This document shows, piece by piece, positions 33,033-42,041 of a stretch of 64,000 nucleotides of DNA. Below the pieces are notes generated by a model that saw nothing but the letters and a program-made list of their open reading frames with translations, was not told where the DNA came from and did not search any database. Position numbers and translations under genes: made by a program. Location of the stretch: positions 241,572 through 305,571 of the forward strand of contig NZ_JAFCMB010000008.1 of the NCBI RefSeq assembly GCF_018130145.1, written 5' to 3'. The stretch comes from Bradyrhizobium sp. AUGA SZCCT0176. Lineage in GTDB: Bacteria; Pseudomonadota; Alphaproteobacteria; Rhizobiales; Xanthobacteraceae. Numbering within the stretch: position 1 is the first letter of the stretch; each line of letters opens with the position of its first letter.

Positions 33033-33292
33033 CCAAATTTTACGCCGGCGCGAACGCATGCGGCAGCGCGGCGCGCTGACCCGGCTTTCGCTGCGCTCTC
33101 CTCTGTTACGGAGGGTCCGGCTACCAAACCTCGGACGCTTCGCGCCGCGAGAAGGCGGACGTATATGCGCCGTCATTGCGAGCCACCGGATCGCGCGAAT
33201 GCGCGCCCGATGCCTCGCAATGACGTGGGGACCGTCTCCACCCTGCGCAATCCCGGATTGCGCTGCGCTTCATCCGGGCTACATTCAATGCC
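33033..33292. repeat. Degenerate repeat region before pyridoxal kinase
   Basis: Contains a diverged R5-like segment (about 33056-33157), a CATTGCGAGCCACCGG...GCCTCGCAATG inverted pair, and a TCATCCGGGCTAC half of the 20722-type element. No gene is seen. Confidence 0.6.
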
Positions 33293-34147
33293 ATGACCGT
33301 CATCTCCATCCAGTCCCAGGTCGCTTACGGCCATGTCGGCAACTCTGCCGCGGTGTTTCCGATGCAGATGCATGGCATCGACGTCATTGCGGTGCCGACG
33401 ACGTTGCTGAGCAACCGGCCGGGCTATCCAACCATCCGCGGCCGGGTGCTGGAGGCGCAATTGGTCGCCGATCTCCTGCTCGGGATCGAGGAGCGCGGGG
33501 CGGTCGACACCTGTCAGATGATCCTGTCCGGCTATCTCGGCTCGGCTGACAATGCCGCTGTCGTCGCCGACTTCGTCGCGCGCGCCAAGGCCCGCAACCC
33601 GGCCCTCTGCTATGTCTGCGATCCCGTGCTCGGCGATCGCGACCGCGGCCTGTTCGTGAAAGCCGACATCCCGCCGCTGGTGCGCGACCGGCTGTGCGGC
33701 CTCGCCGACATCATCACCCCCAATCATTTCGAGTTCGAATGGCTGTGCGGGGCGAAGGCCTCCACGTCGGATCAAATGATCGAAGCAGCGCGCGCGCTGA
33801 TGGCGCACGGTCCATCGACGGTCGTCGTCACGTCGGCCGAATTGTCTGATACGCCTGACGGCGAGATCGAGACCCTCGCCATCGAGCCGTCAAACGCCTG
33901 GCGCGTGCGCACGCCGAAAGTTCCCATCAGCCCGAACGGCACCGGCGACCTGTTCGCCGCGCTGTTCACCTCCGCGCGCGTTCAGAACAAAGCCACACCG
34001 GAAGCGCTCGGCCACGCGGCGTCGGCCATATCAGCCGTGCTGGAGCGCACCGCGGCGCGCGGGACGGAGGAAATGCGGATTGTCGAGACCGCGGAGCTGC
34101 TCGTCCACCCGAAGCGGCGGTTCGAGGCGGTCGCGGTGCGCAGTTGA
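33293..34147 (+). CDS. pdxY: Pyridoxal kinase
   Basis: 284 aa ribokinase-fold kinase that phosphorylates pyridoxal to PLP. MTVISIQSQVAYGHVGNSAA with YPTIRGRVL is the substrate-binding region; YVCDPVLGDRDRGLFVK and DIITPNHFEFEWLCG match the PdxY core; and SPNGTGDLFAALF is the ATP-site anion hole with the catalytic Asp (GTGD). Its start lies only about 20 nt after a repeat segment and has no clear ribosome binding site. Confidence 0.94.
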   Translation: MTVISIQSQVAYGHVGNSAAVFPMQMHGIDVIAVPTTLLSNRPGYPTIRGRVLEAQLVADLLLGIEERGAVDTCQMILSGYLGSADNAAVVADFVARAKARNPALCYVCDPVLGDRDRGLFVKADIPPLVRDRLCGLADIITPNHFEFEWLCGAKASTSDQMIEAARALMAHGPSTVVVTSAELSDTPDGEIETLAIEPSNAWRVRTPKVPISPNGTGDLFAALFTSARVQNKATPEALGHAASAISAVLERTAARGTEEMRIVETAELLVHPKRRFEAVAVRS

Positions 34148-34150
34148 TAG

Positions 34151-34254
34151 CGTCATTCCGGGGCGATGCAAAGCATCGAACCCGGAATCTCGAGATTCCC
34201 CGGGGCGCAATTGCGCCCCTGAGGTCTGGTCCTGCGGACCATCCCGGAATGACG
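34151..34254. repeat. Complex palindromic repeat after pdxY
   Basis: Outer arms CGTCATTCCGGG/CCCGGAATGACG enclose a series of small hairpins: GATGCAAAGCATC, GGAATCTCGAGATTCC, GGGGCGCAATTGCGCCCC and GGTCTGGTCCTGCGGACC. It could fold into a clover-like structure in RNA or single-stranded DNA. Confidence 0.8.
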
Positions 34255-34299
34255 ACATCGCTGGAGATCGTCATCAGGTTCAAACCTCAAAAGCTCAGG

Positions 34300-34315
34300 C
34301 GTGATGTGAGTCACG
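34300..34315 (+). promoter_or_regulatory. CRP-type palindrome upstream of leader peptide 6
   Basis: CGTGA-TGTGAG-TCACG. It ends 84 nt before ATG 34400; ACATGCT starts 20 nt after the site and could be the -10 element. It lies just after the palindromic repeat following pdxY. Confidence 0.7.
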
Positions 34316-34399
34316 GAACTCGCGTTCGGCGCGAGACATGCTCCAGATCACAGAAAGGGTCGCGGTGGTCGCGCCCCACCTGCCAGAGGGAGGAATGCC

Positions 34400-34552
34400 A
34401 TGAAAGTCGATAACGCCCAGACCGCTCAGACCGATGCGCTTTCCGACAAAGAACTCAACGCCGTGTCGGGTGGCAAGGCACGCGTTCAGGTGACCAAGGC
34501 GCAGTACGAACAGATCCTCGCAGTCAAGATAATGTTCGCCAATTTGAAGTGA
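34400..34552 (+). CDS. Double-glycine leader peptide 6 (50 aa, cationic)
   Basis: 50 aa. The leader ends ALSDKELNAVSGG at residues 13-25. The 25 aa after GG (KARVQVTKAQYEQILAVKIM then FANLK) form a potential cationic amphipathic helix with no Cys. AGGGAGGA lies just upstream of the ATG. The promoter-type palindrome at 34300-34315 and an R1 repeat directly after the gene make it a compact unit between pdxY and hisC. Confidence 0.8.
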   Translation: MKVDNAQTAQTDALSDKELNAVSGGKARVQVTKAQYEQILAVKIMFANLK

Positions 34553-34565
34553 GCCTGACGCTGTG

Positions 34566-34639
34566 GGACGGATTAGCGATAGCGTAATCCGCCGTTTTTG
34601 GATTATCCAAGATGGCGGATTACGCTTCGCTAATCCGAC
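34566..34639. repeat. Dispersed palindromic repeat, family R1
   Basis: GGACGGATTAGCGATAGCGT with AATCCGCCGTTTT inverted as ATGGCGGATTACGCTTCGCT with AATCCGACC. It lies between leader peptide 6 and hisC and may act as a transcription barrier. Confidence 0.85.
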
Positions 34640-34668
34640 CTACTCGCTCTCTGCTCGCTGGAGAATAA

Positions 34669-35733
34669 ATGAGCCGTTTCTGGAGCCGCCTGACGCACGA
34701 CCTGAAACCCTATGTGCCGGGCGAACAGCCCCGCATCGCGGATCTGGTCAAGCTCAACACCAATGAAAGCCCGCTGGGCCCTTCCCCGCGCGTGCTGGAG
34801 GCAATCCATCGCGAGGCCGCCGATAGCTTGCGCCTCTATCCTGACCCGCAGGCGTCCGCGCTGTGCGCGGCCCTCGCCGCCTACCACAAGGTGCGCCCCG
34901 AGCAGGTGTTCGTCGGCAACGGCTCGGACGAGGTGCTGGCCCACGCCTTCGCTGCCCTCCTGAAGCACGATGCGCCGCTGCTATTCCCCGACATCACCTA
35001 CAGCTTCTACCCGGTCTATTGCCGCCTGTTCGGCATCGCCTATGAGGCCGTGCCGCTCGATGAGGCCATGCGGATCCGGCTCGCCGATTATCGCCGCACC
35101 GCCGGCGCGATCATCGTGCCCAATCCTAATGCGCCGACCGGAGTGGCGCTGTCGCGGGCCGAGATCGCTTCCTTGCTGGAGCAACATCCCGACGCGCCCG
35201 TTGTGATCGACGAGGCCTATGTCGATTTCGGCGCCGAGACTGCGATCCCGCTGGTCGCTTCGCACCCGAACCTGCTGGTCGTTCAAACCATGTCGAAATC
35301 GCGGGCGCTCGCGGGCTTGCGCGTCGGCTATGCGATCGGCGACGCCGGCCTGATCGAGGCGCTGACGCGGGTAAAGGACAGCTTCAACTCCTATCCACTC
35401 GGCCGCCCCGCCCAGGCCGGCGCCATCGCCGCACTGGAGGACGAAGCCTGGTTTCAGAAGAGCCGCGCAAGCGTGATCGAAGGCCGCGAGCGGCTTACCC
35501 AAGGCTTGGCACGGCTTGGCTTCGACGTGCTGCCGTCCTCCGCCAACTTCGTGTTCGCGCGTCATCCGGCGCATCAGGGCGCGGCGTTGGCCGCGGCGCT
35601 GCGCCAGCGCGCGGTCATCGTCCGCCATTTTGCAGCGCCCCGGATATCAGACTATCTGCGGATCACCGTCGGCACCGACGGGCAAACCGACCGGTTGTTG
35701 TCCGCGCTGTCCGACATCCTGGGTAGCGCCTAG
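34669..35733 (+). CDS. hisC: Histidinol-phosphate aminotransferase
   Basis: 354 aa fold-type I PLP aminotransferase that converts imidazole acetol phosphate to histidinol phosphate. KLNTNESPLGPSP, the VFVGNGSDEVL loop, PNPNAPTG, DEAYVDFG and the PLP-lysine block TMSKSRALAGLRVGYAIG are all present, as is the late RITVGT motif. GGAG five nt upstream supports the start. It is the only histidine-biosynthesis gene in the window; enzymes of this type may also act on aromatic amino acids. Confidence 0.93.
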   Translation: MSRFWSRLTHDLKPYVPGEQPRIADLVKLNTNESPLGPSPRVLEAIHREAADSLRLYPDPQASALCAALAAYHKVRPEQVFVGNGSDEVLAHAFAALLKHDAPLLFPDITYSFYPVYCRLFGIAYEAVPLDEAMRIRLADYRRTAGAIIVPNPNAPTGVALSRAEIASLLEQHPDAPVVIDEAYVDFGAETAIPLVASHPNLLVVQTMSKSRALAGLRVGYAIGDAGLIEALTRVKDSFNSYPLGRPAQAGAIAALEDEAWFQKSRASVIEGRERLTQGLARLGFDVLPSSANFVFARHPAHQGAALAAALRQRAVIVRHFAAPRISDYLRITVGTDGQTDRLLSALSDILGSA

Positions 35734-35846
35734 GCATCCGCTCGGGGTAAGGTTAGCGCCGCAAATTTGGGCTGGTTGTTGCCTTCCCAGTGACCCCGGC
35801 GTATTTCTGAGCAGCTTCAGATTCTAGCTTGCGACCGGGAGAACCC

Positions 35847-36929
35847 TTGCCAGCGTGGAATTTCGGCCCCGCCGAACAGGAATTTGCCGAAGCCGGCCTT
35901 GATCCTACGCGTTGGGTCCAGGCGCTGACTTCCGTGGCCTCGGCCACCGGGAGCTTTGGGGCCGTCATGCTGCCCCTGTCGGGCGATGCCCTCCCGAATG
36001 TCCCCTATACCGAAAACGTTTCCAGAGTGATGGAAGACTATTTCCGGGACGGTTGGCACTCGCAGGATGAGCGAATGCGCACCGTCCCGACCCTGACGCA
36101 GCGCGGGGTCGCCGACGATTTCGACGGCCACAGCGCCGATGAGATCGCCAAACATCCCTACTACCAGGAGTTCCTCGCACCGCACGGCCTGCGCTGGTAT
36201 GCCGGTATCAAGGTTGCTTGCGGCGATGACCTTTGGGCCGTGGCGCTGCAGCGAACGATCGATCAGGGACCCTTTTCGGCGGACGAAAAGGACGAACTGG
36301 CGCGGATCTCGAGCCGGCTTTCGACCGGCGCCGCGATCGCCCGCGCGCTCAGCGCTTCCGCCGCCGCCGGCGCGCTGGAAGCTTTTGAAATGAGCGGCAC
36401 GGCGGTGGTCCTGATCAACCGCCATGGCCATGTATTCAAGGCCAATGCGTCGGCCGAACGCCTTCTGGTGGATGATATCAGGATCGTAAACGGCCAGCTG
36501 ACCGCAAGAGATACGCGGGCGACGACGGCCCTGAACCGCGCCCTTCACAATTTGCTGTGGCGTCCGACCGGCGGACTTTCCGCGCCGGTCGCGTTGCCTC
36601 GTGCGACCGGCCGGCCGCTGCTTGCGTACCCGGCGAGACTCTCGAATTCGACCGCCAATGCACTGGCCGATTGCCAGGCCATGGTCATTCTGATCGATCC
36701 CGATAGCCGGTCTCCAACGCCGGCAACGAACTTGCGAACGGTGTTTCACCTGACCCAGGCGGAAGCCAGGCTCGCGACCCAGCTGGCGCTCGGCGAGTCC
36801 CTGGAAAACGTCGCCGATCAATTCGGGATCGGAAAGGAGACCGCGCGGAGCCAGCTCAAGAGCATCTTCGCCAAGACCGGCGTGCACCGGCAGGCCGAGC
36901 TGGTCGCGGTGCTGGCAAAGCTGCTGTAA
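35847..36929 (+). CDS. LuxR-family transcriptional regulator
   Basis: 360 aa. The N-terminal about 290 residues form a sensor part with a PAS-like segment (TAVVLINRHGHVFKANASAE). The C-terminal 60 residues are a LuxR-type helix-turn-helix: LTQAEARLATQLALGESLEN, VADQFGIGKETARSQLKSIF, AKTGVHRQAELV. It is not a typical acyl-homoserine-lactone receptor. Start TTG 35847 is favoured because GGGAG lies five nt upstream; another TTG is at 35829. The PNPOx-like gene follows 38 nt downstream and may be co-transcribed. Confidence 0.88.
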   Translation: MPAWNFGPAEQEFAEAGLDPTRWVQALTSVASATGSFGAVMLPLSGDALPNVPYTENVSRVMEDYFRDGWHSQDERMRTVPTLTQRGVADDFDGHSADEIAKHPYYQEFLAPHGLRWYAGIKVACGDDLWAVALQRTIDQGPFSADEKDELARISSRLSTGAAIARALSASAAAGALEAFEMSGTAVVLINRHGHVFKANASAERLLVDDIRIVNGQLTARDTRATTALNRALHNLLWRPTGGLSAPVALPRATGRPLLAYPARLSNSTANALADCQAMVILIDPDSRSPTPATNLRTVFHLTQAEARLATQLALGESLENVADQFGIGKETARSQLKSIFAKTGVHRQAELVAVLAKLL

Positions 36930-36967
36930 GCACCTGTCCGACCGCCCTGTGACCGAGGAGGCAAGCG

Positions 36968-37570
36968 ATGACCGATACCGTCATGTTTCACGAGGGCAAT
37001 CGCCGGCTGCAGGATCAGTTCGACAGCCGCCGGATTTCCGACCGTCTGGAGGAATTTTCCCGCGAGGAATTCACACCTGATGACCGGGTGTTCATCGAGA
37101 ACCAGCCGTACTTCTTCCTGGCAACCGCCGACGCCGAGGGCCGGCCCGATTGCTCGTTCAAGGGCGGCATGCCGGGCTTCGTAGCCGTCACCGGGCCGTC
37201 CGAACTCGCTTTCCCCGATTACGACGGCAATGGCATGTTCAAGAGCCTCGGCAATATTCTGGTGAACGCCGATGTCGGCCTGTTGTTCATCGCCATGCAT
37301 GGCAGGCCGCAGCGCCTGCGTGTCAACGGCACGGCAACCGTCAGCCGCGCAGATCCGCTGCTCGCCAGCACCGTCGGCGCGCAGCTGATCGTCCGGGTCG
37401 CCGCGCGCGTGATCTTTCCGAATTGTCCGCGCTACATCCCGGACATGCAGCTCAACGATCCCTCGGTTTACGCGCCGCGCGCCGGATATGAGGCGCCCGA
37501 ACCGGTGTGGAAGGGCTTTGACAGTTTTAAGGATTACGTGCATCCACTCCAGCCCACCTTCAAGGGCTAG
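36968..37570 (+). CDS. Pyridoxamine 5'-phosphate oxidase-family FMN-binding protein
   Basis: 200 aa with the split-barrel flavin-binding fold. YFFLATADAEGRPDCSFKGG is the typical first strand pair, followed by PDYDGNGMFKSLGNILVN and RLRVNGTATV. Members of this subgroup are flavin-dependent oxidoreductases of unknown substrate, rather than the vitamin B6 enzyme itself. GAGGAGG gives a strong ribosome binding site. It lies between the LuxR gene and a ketopantoate-reductase-like gene, all on the same strand with short gaps (38 and 7 nt), so a three-gene operon is likely. Confidence 0.88.
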   Translation: MTDTVMFHEGNRRLQDQFDSRRISDRLEEFSREEFTPDDRVFIENQPYFFLATADAEGRPDCSFKGGMPGFVAVTGPSELAFPDYDGNGMFKSLGNILVNADVGLLFIAMHGRPQRLRVNGTATVSRADPLLASTVGAQLIVRVAARVIFPNCPRYIPDMQLNDPSVYAPRAGYEAPEPVWKGFDSFKDYVHPLQPTFKG

Positions 37571-37577
37571 GAACAGC

Positions 37578-38489
37578 ATGCAAGTCGCGGTCGTCGGCGC
37601 CGGAGCGGTCGGTTGCTATTATGGAGGATTGCTGCTGCGGGCCGGACATGAGGTGACGTTCATCGGCCGGCAGCCGCATGTCGACGCCATCAACGCGAAC
37701 GGCCTGCTGCTCGACACCAAGGCGTTCAAGGGACATTTGCCCGCCAAAGCCGCAACCGACGCTGGCGCCCTCGCCTCCCCGGATCTGGTGCTGGTGTGCG
37801 TCAAGTCGGCCGATACCGAGCAGGCCGGCCGGTCGCTGGCCGGTCGCTTGCGGCCGGAAACCTCCGTGCTCAGCCTGCAGAACGGCGTCGACAACGCGCC
37901 GCGCCTCGCCGCCATCACCGGCCACGCCGTAATTCCCGTCGTCGTCTATGTCGGCAGCGAGATGGCCGGTCCCGGCCATGTCCGGCATCACGGCGGCGGC
38001 GATCTTGCGATCGGCGCCTCGGCAGCCAGCGAAGCGCTGGCGCAAACGCTGCAAGCCGCCGGCGTCGGCGTTACGATATCGCACGACATCGAAGTCACGC
38101 TGTGGAGCAAGCTGATCATCAACTGCGCCTTCAACGCGCTGTCCGCCGTGGCCGGCATTTCCTACGGACCGATGCTGGAAGTCGATGGCACCAGGGATGT
38201 CGTCGCCCGCGCGGTTCAGGAGGCGATCGCGGTCGCCCGTGCCAGCGGGGTCGCGATCCCAGACGACATCACCGGGCACATCATGAAGATTCCCGCCAAC
38301 ATGCCGAACCAGATGTCCTCCACCGCGCAGGATCTGGCGCGCGGCAAGCCCAGCGAGATCGACTTTCTCAACGGCTATGTGGTGCGCAAGGGCGCTGAAC
38401 TCGGCATTCCCACGCCGACCAATCAGGCGCTGCAGGTGATGGTGAAACTGGCGGAGCGCGGCAAGGAATTGTCCGGGAGACGGACGTAG
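37578..38489 (+). CDS. 2-dehydropantoate 2-reductase (ketopantoate reductase family)
   Basis: 303 aa NADPH-dependent reductase. The N-terminal VAVVGAGAVGCYYGGLL is the Rossmann fingerprint; LVLVCVKSADTEQA is the nicotinamide-site strand; SLQNGVDN, TLWSKLIINCAFNALSAV with the catalytic Lys, and KPSEIDFLNGYVV are family motifs. It could act in pantothenate biosynthesis (panE) or be one of several paralogues with other alpha-keto acid substrates, so no symbol is assigned. ATG 37578 lies 7 nt after the preceding stop with AGGAAC in the overlap. Confidence 0.9.
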   Translation: MQVAVVGAGAVGCYYGGLLLRAGHEVTFIGRQPHVDAINANGLLLDTKAFKGHLPAKAATDAGALASPDLVLVCVKSADTEQAGRSLAGRLRPETSVLSLQNGVDNAPRLAAITGHAVIPVVVYVGSEMAGPGHVRHHGGGDLAIGASAASEALAQTLQAAGVGVTISHDIEVTLWSKLIINCAFNALSAVAGISYGPMLEVDGTRDVVARAVQEAIAVARASGVAIPDDITGHIMKIPANMPNQMSSTAQDLARGKPSEIDFLNGYVVRKGAELGIPTPTNQALQVMVKLAERGKELSGRRT

Positions 38490-38502
38490 CATGCAGGTAA
38501 CG

Positions 38503-39478
38503 TCAAGCCGCCTCGCGGTCGATTTTTCGTAAACGTACGAAGGCGGCCCACGCCTTCGGAAACTTGCTGTCTTTCGGACTGACCGTAAGCAGCGCGCGGC
38601 AGGCTTCCTGGATTTCGTCGGATGAAGGACGGGCCTTCGCGTTACCGGATTTCGCTTGCTCCCAGCGGTCCTCGATCTTTTTTGCGAGCGCGATCGCCTG
38701 GCCCGTGGTCCGTTTCGGCGCCGACCGCGCCAGCGGGTGATCCAGCGGAAATATCGGCCATGCGTCCGGCGGCCGGTCGCTGCTCCAGGCGCTCTCGCTG
38801 TCGAGCACGGCGTTGGGGGACGACTTGGCCTGTTGTCCCGCCGAACCGGACTTTGAGGCCGAGCCGGAAGAGCTTGCGGAACCGGAAAAGCTTCCTGAGC
38901 CCGACGAGCTTGCCGGCAGCGGGCCTCCCGTCATCTGGTTGGCCATGTGGCCAACCTGTTGTTCCAGTGACCCTCCGGACCCGCCTCCCGACGGCATTTG
39001 TGTCCCGATGGACGACATGGCCGAGGAGACGACGGACGGGACGACCTTCTCAATGGCTTTCACCATCGATTGCCCGTTGGGCGACGCCTTGTCTTCCGGC
39101 GAGATCGGGCAAGCCCTGAACGCGCCGTGCCTATGCGAGATCGAACCATCGTCATCGATGCGGGCAGAGTCCGTCGCCACGGTGTAAACGAAGCTGCGGA
39201 AGTCGACATATTTTCCGGATTTAATCCTTGGCCTTGACGGCGCCGCAAACATATTTCGCGGCGTTTTCCTCCACCGAGCGCAGCGTGCTGAATTCCGCCG
39301 ACTGCGGGTTGATCAGCAAACGCGAGACTGCGGTGCGCGCTTTCGAATGGCGCATGGAGAAGATCAAGCCCAATGCGTAGTCGGGATTGATCCAGGCAGG
39401 CTGATAATAGAAGGTGAGCTCGGCCGCCAGGAATGCTGCGCCCAGACCTGCGGAGATGAGCGCTGCAGGGAAGTTCAT
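38503..39478 (-). pseudogene. Membrane-anchored conserved protein split by a one-base frameshift
   Basis: The first part (ATG 39478 to stop 39221) has an N-terminal transmembrane helix and the conserved stretch LINPQSAEFSTLR, then YVCGAVKAKD, and stops. The domain continues at once in another frame as KSGKYVDFRSFVYTVATD and runs to 38503. Deleting one T in AAGGATTAAATCC (about 39222) restores K-D-K-S-G-K-Y. I know this domain as a widespread proteobacterial pattern DPxSAxFxxLR...VCGxVNAKNxxGGYxGFxxF, so the join is well supported. The C-terminal about 150 residues add a Ser/Gly-rich linker and a helical tail. It is either a recent mutation or a sequencing error. Confidence 0.8.
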
Positions 39479-39896
39479 GAATTGCGACTCCAGGACAGTG
39501 CCCGGCATCGTCATCACCCGATGCAATGCAGGCGGCGACAGACCGACGCGAGATCGATCTGGTTGTGTAGACACCTGGCCGCGATTTGAGGGAGAGCGCT
39601 TTAAAAAAACCTTAAGTTGCAATTTCAAGTGCGCCGATGGAACTTTCCATCGCTGGTTGATCCTAATATTCTGTTCACGGGAACCTTTGGGAACTCGCAC
39701 GTTGTTCGACGCACGGCTCGATATATCCAGTAAAATATAGCCTAGAGCTCGATATATCCATACAGATATAGCCTAAAGAACTGACGTCGACGCATCGAAC
39801 GATCCACTATCGATAAAATTCTCCATAGCCCGTATGCTGCCAAGCAAGGACCATGACAGAACTGTGACAACGGCCAGCAAGCGGCCAATTGGCGAG
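39479..39896. other. Intergenic region with AT-rich tandem repeat
   Basis: No gene is convincing. It contains a two-copy 31 bp direct repeat (39716-39777) and is otherwise AT-richer than the neighbourhood. The promoter of the split gene should lie in the left part. Confidence 0.5.
39716..39777. repeat. Two tandem copies of a 31-bp AT-rich unit
   Basis: Units at 39716-39746 and 39747-39777, both starting GCTCGATATATCCA and ending ATATAGCCTA, with five differences in total, mostly in the centre. Each unit carries a CGATATAT core and a distal ATATAGCC. Such phased repeats often are binding sites for a regulator. Confidence 0.8.
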
Positions 39897-41015
39897 TTAG
39901 CCCGTAGCCCCGGCGGCGTTGCCCTGCCGGGAGGTGGAGAAACTCTCCCAGGTCACCATGAACATCGCTGCAATCACCGGGCCGATCACAAAGCCATTCA
40001 AGCCGAACACTTCAATGCCGCCCAGCGTGGAAATCAGCACGACATAGTCTGGCAGCTTGGCATCCTTCCCGATCAGGAATGGACGGAGAAGATTGTCCAC
40101 CAGTCCAATGACGAGCACTCCGTACACGATCAGGGCAACGCCCTGCCACACGGCGCCGCTTGCCAACAGGTAAATTGCAACGGGCACCCACACCAGGCCG
40201 GATCCGATGGCCGGCAGAAGGGACAGGAAGGCCATCAACACCGCCCATAAAAGCGGCGCGTGAATCCCCAGAAACCAGAACGCCAGCCCGCCAAGCGTGC
40301 CCTGGGCGATGGCAACCAGGATGCCACCTTTCACCGTCGCGCGGACGACATCGGCGAATCTGCCGAAGAGTGCCGTCTTTTGATCTGCGCGAAGGGGAAC
40401 GATCCGCTTGATCCGTTCAGCCAGCCCTTGGCCATCGCGCAACAGAAAAAACAAAAGATAGAGCATGATGCCGAGGCCAATCATGAAGTCGAAAGTGTTC
40501 ATGCCGATGCTGAGCGCCTGCGGGGCCAGGACCTGTCCACCCTTCACCGCGCCGGATGCCAGCCAGTCGCGAACCGCCGGGAGATTGTTCAGGTTGAAGC
40601 GATCAAGCAGACCCGTTGCCCAGGCCGGCAGGGCATCGAATATCCGCTGAACGTAGCGGGCGAAGTCGTACTCGCCGGACTGGACCTTGGCGTAAAGATT
40701 GGAGGCTTCCTGCGTCAAAGAGGCCGCGATCATGGCCAGCGGTAAAATGACCATTGCGATGATGATCAGGACCGTAACCAGGGCAGCGATCCCCGATCGC
40801 CCGCCCGTCCGCGCCACCAGTTTCCGATTGAGCGGCGCGAAAATGACCGCTGCGGCGGTGGCCCAGAGAATGGCGCCGTAAAATGGTTTCAGAATCCAGC
40901 CAAACGCGATGCTGACCACGAGCAGCAACAGCAGAAAACCTTGGTCCTCAATCCTGCGCACCGCCGGTCTCCTTGTGGCTTTGCCGCACTGCCGCGGCAA
41001 TGAACCGGACGGCAC
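39897..41015 (-). CDS. AI-2E family (PerM/TqsA-type) membrane transporter
   Basis: 372 aa with about eight helices. FLLLLLVVSIAFGWILKPFY at the start, PLNRKL after helix 2, the long amphipathic middle region, and the C-terminal VLIGLVDNLLRPFLIGKDAK and LISTLGGIEVFGLNGFVIGP motifs define the AI-2E transporter family (PF01594). Members include quorum-signal and Na+/H+ exporters, so the substrate is unknown. The start is uncertain within the first 20 residues, which are polar and could be untranslated. Confidence 0.9.
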   Translation of the reverse strand: MPSGSLPRQCGKATRRPAVRRIEDQGFLLLLLVVSIAFGWILKPFYGAILWATAAAVIFAPLNRKLVARTGGRSGIAALVTVLIIIAMVILPLAMIAASLTQEASNLYAKVQSGEYDFARYVQRIFDALPAWATGLLDRFNLNNLPAVRDWLASGAVKGGQVLAPQALSIGMNTFDFMIGLGIMLYLLFFLLRDGQGLAERIKRIVPLRADQKTALFGRFADVVRATVKGGILVAIAQGTLGGLAFWFLGIHAPLLWAVLMAFLSLLPAIGSGLVWVPVAIYLLASGAVWQGVALIVYGVLVIGLVDNLLRPFLIGKDAKLPDYVVLISTLGGIEVFGLNGFVIGPVIAAMFMVTWESFSTSRQGNAAGATG

Positions 41016-41176
41016 TCCTCGAACTTCACGTATAGAACTTTTGACGGGCTCAATCGTTGCCTCCTCGGGCGCCCTGATTGGCGACGTGCATTATTCCGGA
41101 TCATTTGAATGGTCATGCAAAACCCGCTATGAATCCGGCGCGGATCGGTGTTGTCCTCCATCGTGCAGAGGCCGTC

Positions 41177-41533
41177 ATGACAACAATCACCCGACGCCTG
41201 TTCCTCTTGATAGCGGCTGCCCTTGCGCCAGGCGCTGCGGCCGCCCATCACGGCTGGGGCGGATACGACACCTCGAAATCGTTCACCGTGACCGGCAAGA
41301 TCCTGAAATCGACCTTCGAGAACCCGCACTGCGAGATCGAGATGGAGGTCGACGGCAAGCACTGGCATTTCGTGCTGGCGCCGCCTTCGCGCATGCAGGC
41401 GCGCGGCATCACCGCGGACCTCATCGCGCCCGGCAAGACCTGCACCGTGTTCGGCTATCCCCATACCAGCAAGCCGGACGAAGCGCGCATCGAATACGTC
41501 GTTCTCGACGGCAAGCGCATCGAATTGCGATAA
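41177..41533 (+). CDS. DUF6152-type periplasmic protein
   Basis: 118 aa. A signal peptide with twin basic residues (TTITRRLFLLIAAALAPGAA, cleaved near AAAH) precedes a small beta domain: HHGWGGYDTSKSFTVTGKIL, FENPHCEIEMEVDGKHWHFV, LAPPSRMQARGI, GKTCTVFGYPH. The AHHGW...Y motif directly after cleavage is typical of the family and may bind metal. It precedes a four-helix membrane protein by 6 nt; the two genes are usually paired, as here. Confidence 0.82.
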   Translation: MTTITRRLFLLIAAALAPGAAAAHHGWGGYDTSKSFTVTGKILKSTFENPHCEIEMEVDGKHWHFVLAPPSRMQARGITADLIAPGKTCTVFGYPHTSKPDEARIEYVVLDGKRIELR

Positions 41534-41539
41534 GCCCGC

Positions 41540-42028
41540 GTGGAACAGCAACCCGCCGCGTCGATCTTCCTGGCCTTGCAGGAAAGCGCGCTGGGTCATC
41601 TGATGCGCTCGTCGCCCGCGCTTTATCCCGCGGTCGAAATCCTGCATATCCTCGGCTTCGTCGTGCTGGTGGGATCGATCCTGGCACTCGATTTGAGGCT
41701 ACTCGGATGGGGGCGCGCAATCCCGATCGCGCCGATGGCGAAATTGCTGCTGCCGTTGTCACGCATCGGTTTTCTGCTGGCGATCAGCATGGGCTTCCTG
41801 CTGTTCAGCGCGGACGCGTCGCACGTGGTGCGCAACCCGGCTTTCCAGGCCAAGCTGTTGCTGATCGCAGCCGCCCTGGTCAACGTCGTGATCGCCCATG
41901 CCGGCCCGTGGCGGCGCGTGGCGCTCTGGCGCGATGAAGCACCTTCTGGCGCCAAGGTTACTGCGCTGCTGTCGCTGCTGCTGTGGCTCGGCGCCGTCTG
42001 CGCCGGGCGTCTGATCGCCTATCTTTGA
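41540..42028 (+). CDS. DUF6644-type membrane protein
   Basis: 162 aa with about four transmembrane helices and an N-terminal segment SALGHLMRSSPALYPAVEIL HILGF-type that looks like a heme- or quinone-related helix. GTG 41540 is the likely start, 6 nt after the DUF6152 gene, and the histidine-phosphatase gene follows 13 nt after the stop, so the three form an operon. The pairing of DUF6152 and DUF6644 suggests that they act together at the inner membrane; the role is unknown. Confidence 0.78.
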   Translation: MEQQPAASIFLALQESALGHLMRSSPALYPAVEILHILGFVVLVGSILALDLRLLGWGRAIPIAPMAKLLLPLSRIGFLLAISMGFLLFSADASHVVRNPAFQAKLLLIAAALVNVVIAHAGPWRRVALWRDEAPSGAKVTALLSLLLWLGAVCAGRLIAYL

Positions 42029-42041
42029 GAAGGTCGCCGCC

